Below, in pieces: positions 33,357 through 42,403 of a DNA stretch of 64,000 nucleotides. How positions within the stretch are numbered: position 1 is the stretch's first letter; every line of letters begins with the position of its first letter. This DNA is from Sphingobacterium wenxiniae (GTDB taxonomy: Bacteria; Bacteroidota; Bacteroidia; Sphingobacteriales; Sphingobacteriaceae). Made by a program: the position numbers and the translations under genes. The DNA lies in contig NZ_FOZZ01000014.1 in the NCBI RefSeq assembly GCF_900116225.1, positions 1 through 64,000 on the forward strand, read 5' to 3'. Below the pieces are notes generated by a model, which was not told the origin of the DNA, did not search any database, and saw only the letters and a program-made list of their open reading frames with translations.

Positions 33357-36113
33357 ATGAAAAGACTAACCCTACTGTTTGCCTTAATCTTTGTGAGCAG
33401 TTTCATGCTTGTGCATGGACAGACGAAGATCACGGGTGAGGTTGTTGATGAAAGCGATCAAACAACGAAGCTAACCAATGCCACTATTATGCTTCTGCAA
33501 GCCAAAGATTCTATTTTAGTGGATTTTACCCGAGCCAATGAAAACGGGAAGTTTTCCTTGGTAAAGCCAGATTCTTTGTCGTATCTCGTCGTTGTTAGTT
33601 ATCCAAAGTTTGGGGATTACGTACGTGAAATTACTGAGCAGGGTGAGGTTAGCTTAGGCAAGATAGGATTGACAAGCGTGAGTAATCTCTTAGAGGAGGT
33701 GATGGTAACGGGGAAAATTCCTGTGGTTATCAAAGGCGACACGGTAGAATATGATGCATCTAGTTTTGCGGTAGAAAAAAATGCGAAAGTAGAGGACCTG
33801 TTAAAAGTATTGCCGGGAATCACGGTAGATGCAAATGGTAAAATTACTGCGCAGGGAAAAACAGTGGAAAAAGTGTTGGTCGACGGAGAAGAGTTTTTCG
33901 GTGATGACCCGACATTGGTCACACGTAATCTGCGTTCGGATATGGTGGATAAAGTACAACTTTATGAGAAAAAATCGGAAGAAGCCGAGCGCACCGGGGT
34001 CGATGACGGCGAGCGTATACAGACCCTGAACGTAACGTTGAAAGAGGATGCCAAAAAAGGGATGTTTGGAAAGGCGGAAGCAGGTGGCGGTACGGATGAA
34101 TTTTATCTGGGGAAACTGGCATTAAACCGATTTAGAGGATCGCAAAAGATTGGGGCTTATGCTATTGGTGCCAATGACGGAACATTAGGCTTGGATTGGC
34201 AGGAGTCAGAAAAATTTGGTATGTCGCAGATGGAAATGTCCGATGATGGCGGTTTCTTTTTCATGGGAAGCGGTCTTGATTATTGGGATGGCAAGGGGCG
34301 TCCAAAGGCTTTTAATACCGGGATTAGTTTGACGGATGCATGGAAACAAAATAAGCATAAGTTAAACGCTAGTTATAAATATGGAATTATCCAAAATGAC
34401 ATTGAAGAGAGCACTATCTCCCAGAATAACTTAGTTGCCGGACAGATAAACTCTACAAACAACTCGCTGCAAGAGTCTGATAACCGTAAGCATAGATTCA
34501 ATGCAAAATACGATTTGAAGGTGGATTCATTGACTACGTTTACCTTAAAATTATCTGCGGATAAGAGCAAAGTGGAGGTGGATAACTTTACAAATGCAAC
34601 AACTTCAGACGAGAATTTCAATTTGATGAATAGTAACGAAAGGACACAAAAATCGATAGCGGACAACTCGAATTTTACGTATGACGGTTATTTGACGAGA
34701 AAGTTCAATAAGATTGGACGTTCATTATCGCTGCGTGTAGCGGGTAATGTGGCTGAGAACCAAGGTGACGCTTATCTACATTCTACGACTAATTTTTATG
34801 AAAACGGTGATCTCAGTAGAACACAATTAATCGATCAGTATAAAGATATTTCCAGTAAGTCCAATAATCTACGTTCATCCGTAACGTATACAGAACCACT
34901 GACTAAAAAACTCAATGCTTCTGTGGGATACGAGTTTAATCGCGCGAATACGCATTCGGTAAACAATTCCTACAATAATGATGGGACAGGAAATTACAAC
35001 CAGTTGGATGCGGAATTCAGTAATGATTTTGATTTCAATACGATTCGCAATGCGGCGAACCTTTCTTTCAATTACAAGATGGAAAAGGTAGACATTAATT
35101 TTACCAATAATTTGCGGAACGATAATCTATTCCAGCGGAATAATTACCAAGATATGGAATTGAGCCGTGACTTCTTGACGTATAACCCGTCTATGCGGGT
35201 GACGTATAATATTAACAAGAATAAAAGGTTAAATTTCAGTTATAATCATTCTAATACGTTACCATCTTTATCGCAGATTCAACCTTTGCGCCAAAATACG
35301 GATCCACTGAATATCATCGTGGGAAATGAAGCATTGACGCCGGCAAGGAATGATAATTTCAGTATGTTTTTCAATAACTATAATATGCTGAAGGGGAAAT
35401 ATGCTTATGTCAGTGCAAACCTGAGACAGGTTCGAAACTCGATCCAACAGAATGTGATGATTGATGAAGTGACGGGTGTAAGAACATCTTTCTTTGATAA
35501 TTTGGATGGTTATGTATCGAACAACCTGAGCTTGTGGGGAGGTGGTGGATTCCCGTTGATTAAGAAACATAAGATTGATGGTGGTTTCGACGTGGATGGA
35601 AGCTACGGTAATTATTATAATTTCATTAATGGTGAACTCAATGAGAATACGAATTTCAATTATTCTGCTGGACTTTCTATCAGAAAAAATACCACCAAGA
35701 ATATTGACTTTCGTGTTAGCTTTCAACCCGGATGGCGGAATATGAAAACCTCCTTACAACCGGAATTCAATAGTTCTGGCTTCACGTACCGAACCAATGT
35801 CTGGTATAATTGGTACTTGCCGCTCAAAATATCCGTGTATGGAGACCTTTCCTATGACTATGAAGCTCCGACAAAAGCATTTGATGAGAAATTTGAACGC
35901 GTCCTGTTCAAACCGGGCGTGTCTAAAAAATTCTTGAAAGATGAAAGCTTGAGACTCGATTTTTATGTGAACGATATATTCAACCAAAATGTTGGGTTCA
36001 GACGCTTTCAATCAGGAAACGTTATCACCCAGAACACTTATAATACGATTTCCCGTTACTTCATGCTGAAAGTGACCTGGGATTTTACAACGATGAAAGG
36101 AGGAAGTAACTAA
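33357..36113 (+). CDS. TonB-dependent-receptor-like outer-membrane beta-barrel protein
   Basis: The 918-residue protein has a signal peptide (ending LVHGQ near residue 22) and an N-terminal carboxypeptidase-regulatory-like domain (TKITGEVVDESDQTTKLTNA). A plug-like region reads KVEDLLKVLPGITVDANGKI and VEKVLVDGEEFFGDDP (about 145-185). A long barrel of Asn/Tyr-rich strands extends to the C-terminus. It fits the outer-membrane barrel family that often accompanies GLPGLI proteins. The TonB box is not evident. Its stop overlaps the GLPGLI gene by one base (TAATG). It probably imports, exports or exposes a peptide or other ligand; the substrate is unknown. Confidence 0.88.
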   Translation: MKRLTLLFALIFVSSFMLVHGQTKITGEVVDESDQTTKLTNATIMLLQAKDSILVDFTRANENGKFSLVKPDSLSYLVVVSYPKFGDYVREITEQGEVSLGKIGLTSVSNLLEEVMVTGKIPVVIKGDTVEYDASSFAVEKNAKVEDLLKVLPGITVDANGKITAQGKTVEKVLVDGEEFFGDDPTLVTRNLRSDMVDKVQLYEKKSEEAERTGVDDGERIQTLNVTLKEDAKKGMFGKAEAGGGTDEFYLGKLALNRFRGSQKIGAYAIGANDGTLGLDWQESEKFGMSQMEMSDDGGFFFMGSGLDYWDGKGRPKAFNTGISLTDAWKQNKHKLNASYKYGIIQNDIEESTISQNNLVAGQINSTNNSLQESDNRKHRFNAKYDLKVDSLTTFTLKLSADKSKVEVDNFTNATTSDENFNLMNSNERTQKSIADNSNFTYDGYLTRKFNKIGRSLSLRVAGNVAENQGDAYLHSTTNFYENGDLSRTQLIDQYKDISSKSNNLRSSVTYTEPLTKKLNASVGYEFNRANTHSVNNSYNNDGTGNYNQLDAEFSNDFDFNTIRNAANLSFNYKMEKVDINFTNNLRNDNLFQRNNYQDMELSRDFLTYNPSMRVTYNINKNKRLNFSYNHSNTLPSLSQIQPLRQNTDPLNIIVGNEALTPARNDNFSMFFNNYNMLKGKYAYVSANLRQVRNSIQQNVMIDEVTGVRTSFFDNLDGYVSNNLSLWGGGGFPLIKKHKIDGGFDVDGSYGNYYNFINGELNENTNFNYSAGLSIRKNTTKNIDFRVSFQPGWRNMKTSLQPEFNSSGFTYRTNVWYNWYLPLKISVYGDLSYDYEAPTKAFDEKFERVLFKPGVSKKFLKDESLRLDFYVNDIFNQNVGFRRFQSGNVITQNTYNTISRYFMLKVTWDFTTMKGGSN

Positions 36114-36898
36114 TGAAAAGATATATTTATATAATAATTGCTTTGTTGATCACGACAAAGTTGAGCCATGGACAATATGCTTATTTTCCGGTAGAGGGGA
36201 GTATCGAGTACGATAAGACGGTACACGTGAAGAATTTACTAAAGCGCCATATTTCTACTTTGAAGGATGATGCTTTCTCTAAAAAGATATTTGAAGATAT
36301 GATAGATAAAGTGAGTGAAACAGCTGTGCTGAAGAAAAAGCTTGCTTTTCGGGGTGAGGAAATGAGCTTGGAAAATGTTGAACAGACACATCCACCCATG
36401 ATAAATAACCTCTTAAGACAAGGCTTGTTGGATTATCAGCAGACTGTTTATCAAAATTTGGAAAAATCTATCTCTAAGTCCAGCTTTGATATAGGAGGTT
36501 CGCCAATTCTGGTACAGGACTCACTTCTAAAGGTAAAGTGGAAAATCACCAACGAGTATAGAAATATTGCAGGTTATGAATGCCGAAGAGCCAATGGCGT
36601 TACACTGGATTCGGTGTATGTGGTTGCTTTTTATACCGATCAGATCCCGACTTCTGCAGGTCCGGGAACTATTCACGGCTTGCCAGGCATGATTCTGGGC
36701 TTGGTGGTTCCGGAACAACATTACAATATTTATGCTACGAAAGTTGATTTTAGCCAGCCAACCCTAAAAACGAATATTGGAGGGAGAAGAGATACGCCGA
36801 TGACGCGTAAAGAGACACAGGATAAGCTAAAAGAAATATTAGGTAGATGGATGAGTGATCAACAGTTTAATCTGGTGATGGCGGCGATGTTATTATAG
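36113..36898 (+). CDS. GLPGLI family protein
   Basis: The 261-residue product has a signal peptide (ending LSHGQ near residue 20) and the diagnostic motif, here IHGLPGMILGL near residue 193, in a beta-rich mature protein. A preceding YRNIAGYECRRANG fits the family pattern. GLPGLI proteins are found only in Bacteroidota and usually sit beside a TonB-type barrel, as here; their function is unknown. The gene is translationally coupled to the barrel gene. It ends at a perfect palindromic terminator. Confidence 0.9.
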   Translation: MKRYIYIIIALLITTKLSHGQYAYFPVEGSIEYDKTVHVKNLLKRHISTLKDDAFSKKIFEDMIDKVSETAVLKKKLAFRGEEMSLENVEQTHPPMINNLLRQGLLDYQQTVYQNLEKSISKSSFDIGGSPILVQDSLLKVKWKITNEYRNIAGYECRRANGVTLDSVYVVAFYTDQIPTSAGPGTIHGLPGMILGLVVPEQHYNIYATKVDFSQPTLKTNIGGRRDTPMTRKETQDKLKEILGRWMSDQQFNLVMAAMLL

Positions 36899-36918
36899 AA
36901 AGAAGCGTCGATATACCA

Positions 36919-36960
36919 AATAAAAATAGCCGTTGTGATATCACAACGGCTATTTTTATT
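36919..36960. terminator. 42-bp perfect palindrome, two-way terminator
   Basis: The arms 36919-36939 and 36940-36960 are exact reverse complements with no fixed loop (core agccgttgtgat). It lies between the convergent GLPGLI and histone-like genes, with A/T runs at both ends. Confidence 0.92.
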
Positions 36961-36980
36961 ATATGCAAAAAATCAAAAGA

Positions 36981-37160
36981 CTATTTGCCGTCGTTTTTCT
37001 TAGCTGTTACTTCGTTACGAATTTCTTGCGCTAAAGTTTTGATTTCTTGTAGGCCTTTACGTACACGTGTACCAGCTGCTGAATTACCGTTGTTGAAGAA
37101 TTTGTCAGCGTCAGCTTCGATAGAGGCTACTAAGCTTTTTAATTTGTTGTAGTTTTCCAT
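36981..37160 (-). CDS. Histone H1-like (Hc1-type) DNA-binding protein
   Basis: The 59-residue protein reads MENYNKLKSLVASIEADADK, then FFNNGNSAAGTRVRKGLQEI and KTLAQEIRNEVTAKKNDGK. It closely fits the short histone H1/Hc1-like proteins of Bacteroidota, thought to bind and compact DNA. It is helical, with a basic C-terminal half. It is too short for common length cut-offs. The gene is monocistronic, ends at the palindrome shared with the GLPGLI gene, and has a 14-bp inverted repeat upstream. Confidence 0.9.
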   Translation of the reverse strand: MENYNKLKSLVASIEADADKFFNNGNSAAGTRVRKGLQEIKTLAQEIRNEVTAKKNDGK

Positions 37161-37210
37161 TTTTAATGATATAATTTTAGTTTCTATTAATTAACTGTCC
37201 TAAGTTATTA

Positions 37211-37256
37211 TAAAGATACAAAAACAACGAATGAAAGTGCAATTTTTGTATCTTTA
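37211..37256. promoter_or_regulatory. Inverted repeat upstream of the histone-like gene
   Basis: The arms 37211-37224 and 37243-37256 (taaagatacaaaaa and its exact complement) flank an 18-nt spacer. Each arm contains TATCTTTA on one strand, close to a -7 element. The minus-strand copy could drive the histone-like gene. Alternatively the pair is an operator. Confidence 0.45.
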
Positions 37257-37284
37257 TTAGCAAATAAATTTGATTTTGACGTTT

Positions 37285-39423
37285 TTAATCTACAATTTTA
37301 AGTTCATCGATGATGTTTTGTGCTCCAGCAAATTTGTCGATGATGAAAAGTACATAACGAATATCGACTGAGATCGTACGCTGTAAAACAGGGTCAAAAA
37401 TCACATCGCCAGCCATCGCCTCGATATTACCGTCAAAGGCCAAACCAATCAATTCGCCGTTTCCGTTAAGTACAGGTGAGCCCGAATTACCGCCTGTAAT
37501 ATCCTGATCGCTTAAGAAATTCACCGGCATATAACCCGCTTTGTCGGCATAGCGTCCGAAGTCTTTCGATTCGTACAATTCCATTAAGCGTTTAGGCAAA
37601 TCAAACTCTTCGTCGTTAGGCTTATATTTTGCGATTGTACCTTTCAACGTGGTGTAGTTGTTGACTTTGGCATCGTTGCGTGGGTCAGCAGGTAAAGCGC
37701 GGATACTGCCGTATGTCAAACGCAAAGTGGAATTAGCATCCGGATAATATTTTCCTTTCGGGTTGGACGCTAACACGCCGGCGATGTATTTGCGGTAAGC
37801 TGCTTGGTATTGATCGGTCAAAGCCTCCAATTCCGGACTTTGCTCGCGATACTTGTCCATCAACGATTTGGAGATAAGGTATAAGGGATCGTTTTCTATG
37901 CTCTCCGTACTTGGCGATTGTAAGAAAGCTGTTAATTTATCCTTATCGGCGAAAATGCTTTTCGCAAAGGCTTCTTCAATCTGCTTTTGGAAATTATTGT
38001 TGTTCTGCGTAGCCAGTTGCTGAATGTACGGTGCTATGTTACCTGCTTTGCTTGCGTACAGGTTCAGCTCAGCGGCCAAAACATCGATCTCCAACGGAAT
38101 ATGGATATCCTCAAATGTAGATGAGAATGCATTTTCCAAGTTTGGTTTCATTTCTTGGCGTTTAGCCTCGTTGGCACCTGTATATTGTTTTAAAGCATTC
38201 CCGATGCTATAAGGAAGAGCCGCGTATTGTGATGAACGAATCATGCCGATAAGGTAGTTGTCGTGCAATGCCTTCTCGTTTGTTGTTTGAAAATAAGTAT
38301 TGATGTCTGCCAATACATTGCCGTACTGCGCACGGTTAGCTTTCTTGTTTGCCCATTTCTGGAACTTAGCTTCTTGCTTGCGCTTGGTTTCCGCAGTACG
38401 GTGTTTCGTCAACGCATCAATCATTCCCTGACGATTTTTCCAATAGTTTGCTACACCAGAGTATTTTGATGCATAGTTTAATTTTACTGCTTGGTCTTTA
38501 TCCATGTGTTTTTTCATGGCATCCATACCAACTTTAGAAGCTTCTACCCAAGCTGGATAAGCATAATGTACATTTTGATCGATACCTGCGGCAGGCATCC
38601 AGCGATTTGTACGACCGGGATAACCCAAAATCATGGAGAAATCACCTTCCTGGAACCCTTTGATGCTGATAGGCAAAAAGTGTTTAGGTTTTAAAGGTGT
38701 ATTTTCTGTGGAATAAGGTGCAGGGTTACCATCTTTGTCACCATAGACACGGAAAACGGAAAAATCCCCGGTATGTCTTGGCCATTCCCAGTTATCCGTG
38801 TCCCCACCAAATTTACCGATGCTGTTCGGAGGTGTGCCTACCAGGCGTACATCGCTGTAATCCTGATACACAAAATAATAATACTCATTGCCGTTGTAAA
38901 AAGATTTGACGGAAACAACGTATTTTCCACCTTCGCTGTTCTCTTGTTCGATTTTTGCAATCTCCTGATTAATGATTTTCTCACGTTCTTTTTCGCTCAT
39001 GTTATCATTGACCAAGCTCAAAATGCGTTTTGAAACATCGTCCATGCGTACGAAAAAACGTACGTAAAGTGATTTTGGCTTTAGCTCTTCGCTAAATGAT
39101 TTTGCCCAAAAGCCATTTGTTAGATGGTCGTTTTCCGGGGTGGACAATTCCGCAATAGCACCATAACCGCAGTGGTGGTTTGTGAATACAAGTCCCTGTC
39201 CGGAAACGATTTCCGCGGTACATCCCCCATTGAATTGTACAATGGCATCCTTCAATGAAGAATTGTTGATGCTGTAAATTTCTTCGGCTGTCAGTTGCAA
39301 GCCTTTTTTCTGCATATCCGCCTCGTTCAGACGTTTCAAATGCATTAAAAACCACATGCCTTCATCGGCAAATGTGCTCATACTGACTACAGTGAGTAGT
39401 ACGAGAATCCATATTTTTTTCAT
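37285..39423 (-). CDS. S46-family dipeptidyl-peptidase (DPP7-like)
   Basis: The 712-residue product has a signal peptide (MKKIWILVLLTVVSMSTFAD). It has the S46 catalytic regions: His in FTNHHCGYGA near residue 83, Asp in the FGGDTDNWEWPRH region, and Ser in DITGGNSGSPV near residue 643. These periplasmic enzymes remove dipeptides from peptide N-termini. After the Ser motif it reads GLAFDGNIEAMAGD; a Gly at this position characterises DPP7-type enzymes (hydrophobic P1), whereas DPP11 has Arg, so a DPP7-like specificity is inferred. I use the ATG at 39423, which starts the signal peptide, rather than 39450. Confidence 0.93.
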   Translation of the reverse strand: MKKIWILVLLTVVSMSTFADEGMWFLMHLKRLNEADMQKKGLQLTAEEIYSINNSSLKDAIVQFNGGCTAEIVSGQGLVFTNHHCGYGAIAELSTPENDHLTNGFWAKSFSEELKPKSLYVRFFVRMDDVSKRILSLVNDNMSEKEREKIINQEIAKIEQENSEGGKYVVSVKSFYNGNEYYYFVYQDYSDVRLVGTPPNSIGKFGGDTDNWEWPRHTGDFSVFRVYGDKDGNPAPYSTENTPLKPKHFLPISIKGFQEGDFSMILGYPGRTNRWMPAAGIDQNVHYAYPAWVEASKVGMDAMKKHMDKDQAVKLNYASKYSGVANYWKNRQGMIDALTKHRTAETKRKQEAKFQKWANKKANRAQYGNVLADINTYFQTTNEKALHDNYLIGMIRSSQYAALPYSIGNALKQYTGANEAKRQEMKPNLENAFSSTFEDIHIPLEIDVLAAELNLYASKAGNIAPYIQQLATQNNNNFQKQIEEAFAKSIFADKDKLTAFLQSPSTESIENDPLYLISKSLMDKYREQSPELEALTDQYQAAYRKYIAGVLASNPKGKYYPDANSTLRLTYGSIRALPADPRNDAKVNNYTTLKGTIAKYKPNDEEFDLPKRLMELYESKDFGRYADKAGYMPVNFLSDQDITGGNSGSPVLNGNGELIGLAFDGNIEAMAGDVIFDPVLQRTISVDIRYVLFIIDKFAGAQNIIDELKIVD

Positions 39424-39447
39424 GTTCAACCTTAATTTAGTGATACG

Positions 39448-39479
39448 CAAAGTTGATTTATTTATTGCATATCTGCAAA
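39448..39479 (-). promoter_or_regulatory. Promoter of the S46 peptidase gene
   Basis: On the minus strand TTTG (39476-39479) is followed after 20 nt by CAACTTTG (39448-39455), one base off TAnnTTTG. Confidence 0.55.
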
Positions 39480-39541
39480 TAAGCCAATTGTCAAATTCAT
39501 CAATATGTAAATCATGCCAACATGAAGTGGATGCTTTTCCC

Positions 39542-39549
39542 TATCTTTG
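39542..39549 (+). promoter_or_regulatory. -7 element just before the helicase start
   Basis: TATCTTTG matches TAnnTTTG exactly and ends 4 nt before the ATG at 39554. This implies a leaderless or nearly leaderless mRNA and argues against the much earlier in-frame ATG at 39356. Confidence 0.5.
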
Positions 39550-39553
39550 TCCA

Positions 39554-40864
39554 ATGGCATCATTTGAAGATTTCAAGTTCAATAAACAGATACTGAATGC
39601 AATAGCAGAAGCGGGTTATGAAACGCCTACGGAGATACAGCAGAAAGCAATAACACCTATTCTTGCCGGACAGGATGTAATGGGTATAGCGCAGACGGGA
39701 ACGGGTAAAACGGCAGCTTTCGTATTGCCAATGCTCATGAAGCTGAAATATGCGCAAGGCAATGACCCAAGGGCTTTGATTCTTTCCCCGACGAGAGAAT
39801 TGGCGATGCAAATTGAAGAGAATATTCGTTTGTTTTCCACCTATTTAGATCTGCGTACTGTGGTTCTATACGGTGGTCTAGGTCCTAAGACCCAAAAAGA
39901 GCAATTAGCAGCGGGCTGTGATATCATCGTGGCCACTCCCGGTAGGTTTTTGGATCTCTATCTGGAAGGCGACATCCATACCAAATCACTGAAATTCCTA
40001 GTAATGGATGAGGCGGACAAAATGATGGATATGGGCTTTATTTCCAAAATACACCGTATTTTAGAAATTGTACCGCGCAAACGTCAGAATCTATTGTTTT
40101 CAGCGACTATGAGTGAATTGGTTCGGAAGATTTCGGGTGATTTTTTGGCATTCCCAACTGTGGTGGAAGTCACGGAACAGGCTACTCCTGCAAAGACGGT
40201 CTCACAAACGTTATACTTTGTGCCTAATCTGAAAACAAAATTGAATTTATTGCAGCACCTCTTGAAAGATGATGAGTCCTTCAATAGGTTGATCGTGTTT
40301 TGCAAAACAAGGGCTGTAGCAGACAATGTTTTTCGCTTTCTCGAACGTAAGTATGGCGAAGAGAATGTGCGTGTTATTCATGCCAATAAAGGACAGAATA
40401 CGCGTATCAATTCCATCAATGCTTTTAAAGAGGGAAATATCCGGATTTTAGTAGCTACAGATGTAGCAGCACGAGGACTGGATGTGTCTAATGTCAGCCA
40501 TGTATTCAACTTTGATGTGCCGATAGTTACGGAGGATTATGTACACCGTATAGGTCGTACAGGCCGTGCTTTTAATAATGGCGATGCGATTACTTTCTGT
40601 AATCCGGCAGAGGAATATTACCTCAAAAAAATTGAAAAGCTTATTCGCCAATCTATTCCTGTAGCGGAAGTTCCGGAGGATGTGTTTGTCGAGAAAACCG
40701 GTTTTGAAGAGCGGCAAGAGATTGCACGGGAAATAGATGCTCAAAAGCGCCGTGAAAATCCAGACTTTAAAGGAGCGTTTCACGAGAAAAAGTATGCCCC
40801 GAAACCAACACAGAAAAACAATAAGGGGCGGAAACCGACCTCGAAAAAAACAAAAAGACGCTAA
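39554..40864 (+). CDS. DEAD-box RNA helicase
   Basis: The 436-residue protein has the full set of motifs: the Q motif (FNKQILNAIAEAGYETPTEIQ), AQTGTGKTA, PTRELA, VMDEADKM, SAT, ATDVAARGLD and HRIGRTGR. A basic, low-complexity tail (about 400-436, KPTQKNNKGRKPTSKKTKRR) follows. It belongs to the RhlE-like group of ATP-dependent RNA helicases acting in ribosome assembly or RNA decay. I start it at MASFEDFKF because the sequence upstream in frame has no helicase character and the promoter lies directly before this ATG. The next gene starts 2 nt after its stop. Confidence 0.95.
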   Translation: MASFEDFKFNKQILNAIAEAGYETPTEIQQKAITPILAGQDVMGIAQTGTGKTAAFVLPMLMKLKYAQGNDPRALILSPTRELAMQIEENIRLFSTYLDLRTVVLYGGLGPKTQKEQLAAGCDIIVATPGRFLDLYLEGDIHTKSLKFLVMDEADKMMDMGFISKIHRILEIVPRKRQNLLFSATMSELVRKISGDFLAFPTVVEVTEQATPAKTVSQTLYFVPNLKTKLNLLQHLLKDDESFNRLIVFCKTRAVADNVFRFLERKYGEENVRVIHANKGQNTRINSINAFKEGNIRILVATDVAARGLDVSNVSHVFNFDVPIVTEDYVHRIGRTGRAFNNGDAITFCNPAEEYYLKKIEKLIRQSIPVAEVPEDVFVEKTGFEERQEIAREIDAQKRRENPDFKGAFHEKKYAPKPTQKNNKGRKPTSKKTKRR

Positions 40865-40866
40865 GC

Positions 40867-41112
40867 ATGAAACTGACACCCTTAAATATCGTGTTGGCCT
40901 GTTTTTTGGCTTGGTGCGTTTCTGAATGGGGCAACGATCAGTTGCAAATGACCTGGTGGGCTATCTTATTGATGGTCGTGCTGCTAATTGTATGTGATTT
41001 GCTGTTTCGAATCGTGCTGAAAGATTTTAAGCGCCTATGGATGGGGCAGATTGGTTTTGTGTTGATTGCGGGGATATTAATGGTCGTGATACGCGTGATG
41101 ATTTATAAATAG
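40867..41112 (+). CDS. Small membrane protein of unknown function
   Basis: The 81-residue protein has about three hydrophobic segments: residues 5-17, about 27-46 (MTWWAILLMVVLLIVCDLLF) and 58-78. It has a short basic loop between the last two (RIVLKDFKRLW). It starts 2 nt after the helicase stop, so it is co-transcribed. I do not recognise a family. Confidence 0.7.
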   Translation: MKLTPLNIVLACFLAWCVSEWGNDQLQMTWWAILLMVVLLIVCDLLFRIVLKDFKRLWMGQIGFVLIAGILMVVIRVMIYK

Positions 41113-41160
41113 AGCTTAGAGCAATAGGCTGTAGGCAATAAGCTTTAAGCCACAAACTTT
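41113..41160. repeat. Dispersed repeat, family B, copy 4
   Basis: Words gagcttagagcaataggctg and taggcaataagctttaagcc resemble the copies at 13518, 28523 and 29008. It lies directly before gldC. Confidence 0.55.
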
Positions 41161-41166
41161 AAAAAT

Positions 41167-41517
41167 ATGAAAACAGCAGAAATAAAACTTAATGTAACAT
41201 TGGATGAGCAGAACATCCCGGAAAGCATAGACTGGTCATCTACTGATGGTGAAACATCGGAAGAGATGCCATCTAAAGCGATGTTCCTGTCTTTGTGGGA
41301 TGCGCAGTATAAGAACTCCTTACGTATAGATTTGTGGACGAAAGATATGCCTTATGATGAAATGAAGCGTTTCTTCTACGAGACCTTGCAAACCTTAGGT
41401 GATTCGTTTCTACGCGCATCAGGGGGAGATCCGATGGCAGAAAAAGTAATTGGTGATCTACGTGATTATTGTGCGCATTTCGCTGATAAGATGGAGGTAT
41501 TGGAAACTGGAGATTAG
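41167..41517 (+). CDS. gldC: Gliding motility protein GldC
   Basis: The 116-residue cytoplasmic protein matches GldC along its length. It begins MKTAEIKLNVTLDEQNIPES, has SKAMFLSLWDAQYKNSLRID in the middle, and ends with GDPMAEKVIGDLRDYCAHFA. GldC supports gliding in Flavobacterium, but homologues also occur in non-gliding Bacteroidota. No other gld genes are in the window, so motility cannot be inferred. It is flanked by repeat DNA. Confidence 0.92.
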   Translation: MKTAEIKLNVTLDEQNIPESIDWSSTDGETSEEMPSKAMFLSLWDAQYKNSLRIDLWTKDMPYDEMKRFFYETLQTLGDSFLRASGGDPMAEKVIGDLRDYCAHFADKMEVLETGD

Positions 41518-41580
41518 AGGACTGGAAACTGGAAATTGGACCAGGACTTACTACTTACAACTTACTACTGATAACTTTAA
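41503..41580. repeat. Low-complexity internal repeat between gldC and the EVE gene
   Basis: Words of the type ggaaactggaaattgga occur three times, followed by ttactacttacaacttacta. It begins within the last codons of gldC. It looks like slippage-type sequence and has no frame of its own. Confidence 0.6.
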
Positions 41581-41586
41581 AAAACG

Positions 41587-41997
41587 ATGAACTACTTTTT
41601 AGTAAAATCAGAACCATTCAAATATAGCTGGGAGCAGTTTAATAAGGATGGACAAACCTTTTGGGACGGTGTGCGCAATTATCAGGCTAGGAACAATCTG
41701 AAGGCGATGAAAGAAGGTGACTTGGTGTTGTTTTATCATAGCAATGAAGGGAAAGAGGTTGTTGGTGTGGCTAAAGTTGTGAAAGAATTTTACCAAGACC
41801 CAACCACCGAAGATCCGAAATGGGTTGCGGTGGATTTAGCACCTGTAGAAACTTTCAAAACACCGGTTACTTTGGAGACGATTAAAGCTGATGAATTTTT
41901 GCAGGATATAGCTCTGGTTCGTCAAGGCCGACTTTCTGTAATGCCACTGAAACCCGAAGAATTTGACCGAATAATTGAGTTAGGTAATAACGCCTAA
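41587..41997 (+). CDS. EVE domain-containing protein
   Basis: The 136-residue protein starts MNYFLVKSEPFKYSWEQFNK and contains FWDGVRNYQARNNLKAMKEG, then DLVLFYHSNEGKEVVGVAKV. This is the typical EVE (PUA-like) fold in its stand-alone form. EVE domains recognise modified bases in DNA or RNA, so a role in handling modified nucleic acid is inferred from the family. The gene is complete. No restriction or modification genes are adjacent. Confidence 0.92.
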   Translation: MNYFLVKSEPFKYSWEQFNKDGQTFWDGVRNYQARNNLKAMKEGDLVLFYHSNEGKEVVGVAKVVKEFYQDPTTEDPKWVAVDLAPVETFKTPVTLETIKADEFLQDIALVRQGRLSVMPLKPEEFDRIIELGNNA

Positions 41998-42403
41998 AAA
42001 ATATGGAACAGGCCAATTGGTCTGTTCCCTCCTTCATTCCCCCCTTGTATATCCAAAAATAGCCTAAAAGGCACAGTTGTCCGATTTTTTTGACCTGGGA
42101 TATGATCAATCATTAATAGGTCTATTTCATCATCTATGACGATATAGCTATATTCATGCATGAGGTGTGGATCTTTAGGGTTAAATACAATGTTGTTGTT
42201 ACATTTTGTGTGTTTTGTTAAAAAAATAGTACAAATAACCTGCACGTAGGGCGTGTGTTAGCTGTTTTTTCTGCCATTTTTTATTTCAGGAGCATCGTTT
42301 GTCTATTTGTGTTTGTGGATAGAGTTAATCGTCTCTATATTAGTCTTATGGAAATATGCAAGTTGCTTGTCATGTTACCATACGAATCTTAAAACAGAAC
42401 GAT
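41998..42403. other. Gene-free stretch before the broken peptidase gene
   Basis: This 406-nt gap holds the first copy of the TTCCCTC-type motif (42025-42066). Otherwise it is AT-rich sequence without a supported reading frame or a clear promoter. Confidence 0.6.
42025..42066 (+). promoter_or_regulatory. Shared upstream motif, copy F1
   Basis: It begins TTCCCTCCTTCATTCCCCCC and matches the first 42 positions of the segment at 44812-44863 at about 35 positions, without gaps. Downstream of this the similarity fades. It lies about 340 nt before the broken prolyl oligopeptidase gene. Confidence 0.6.

Noticed and set aside
36981..37160. Dismissing the 59-codon frame as chance
   Set aside because: The dismissal was rejected: the sequence fits the Bacteroidota histone H1-like family and is flanked by a terminator and promoter-like DNA, so it is kept as a gene.
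39356..39553. N-terminal extension of the DEAD-box helicase from the ATG at 39356
   Set aside because: The extra 66 residues overlap the divergent S46 promoter and signal peptide region and have no helicase character; a -7 element precedes the ATG at 39554.
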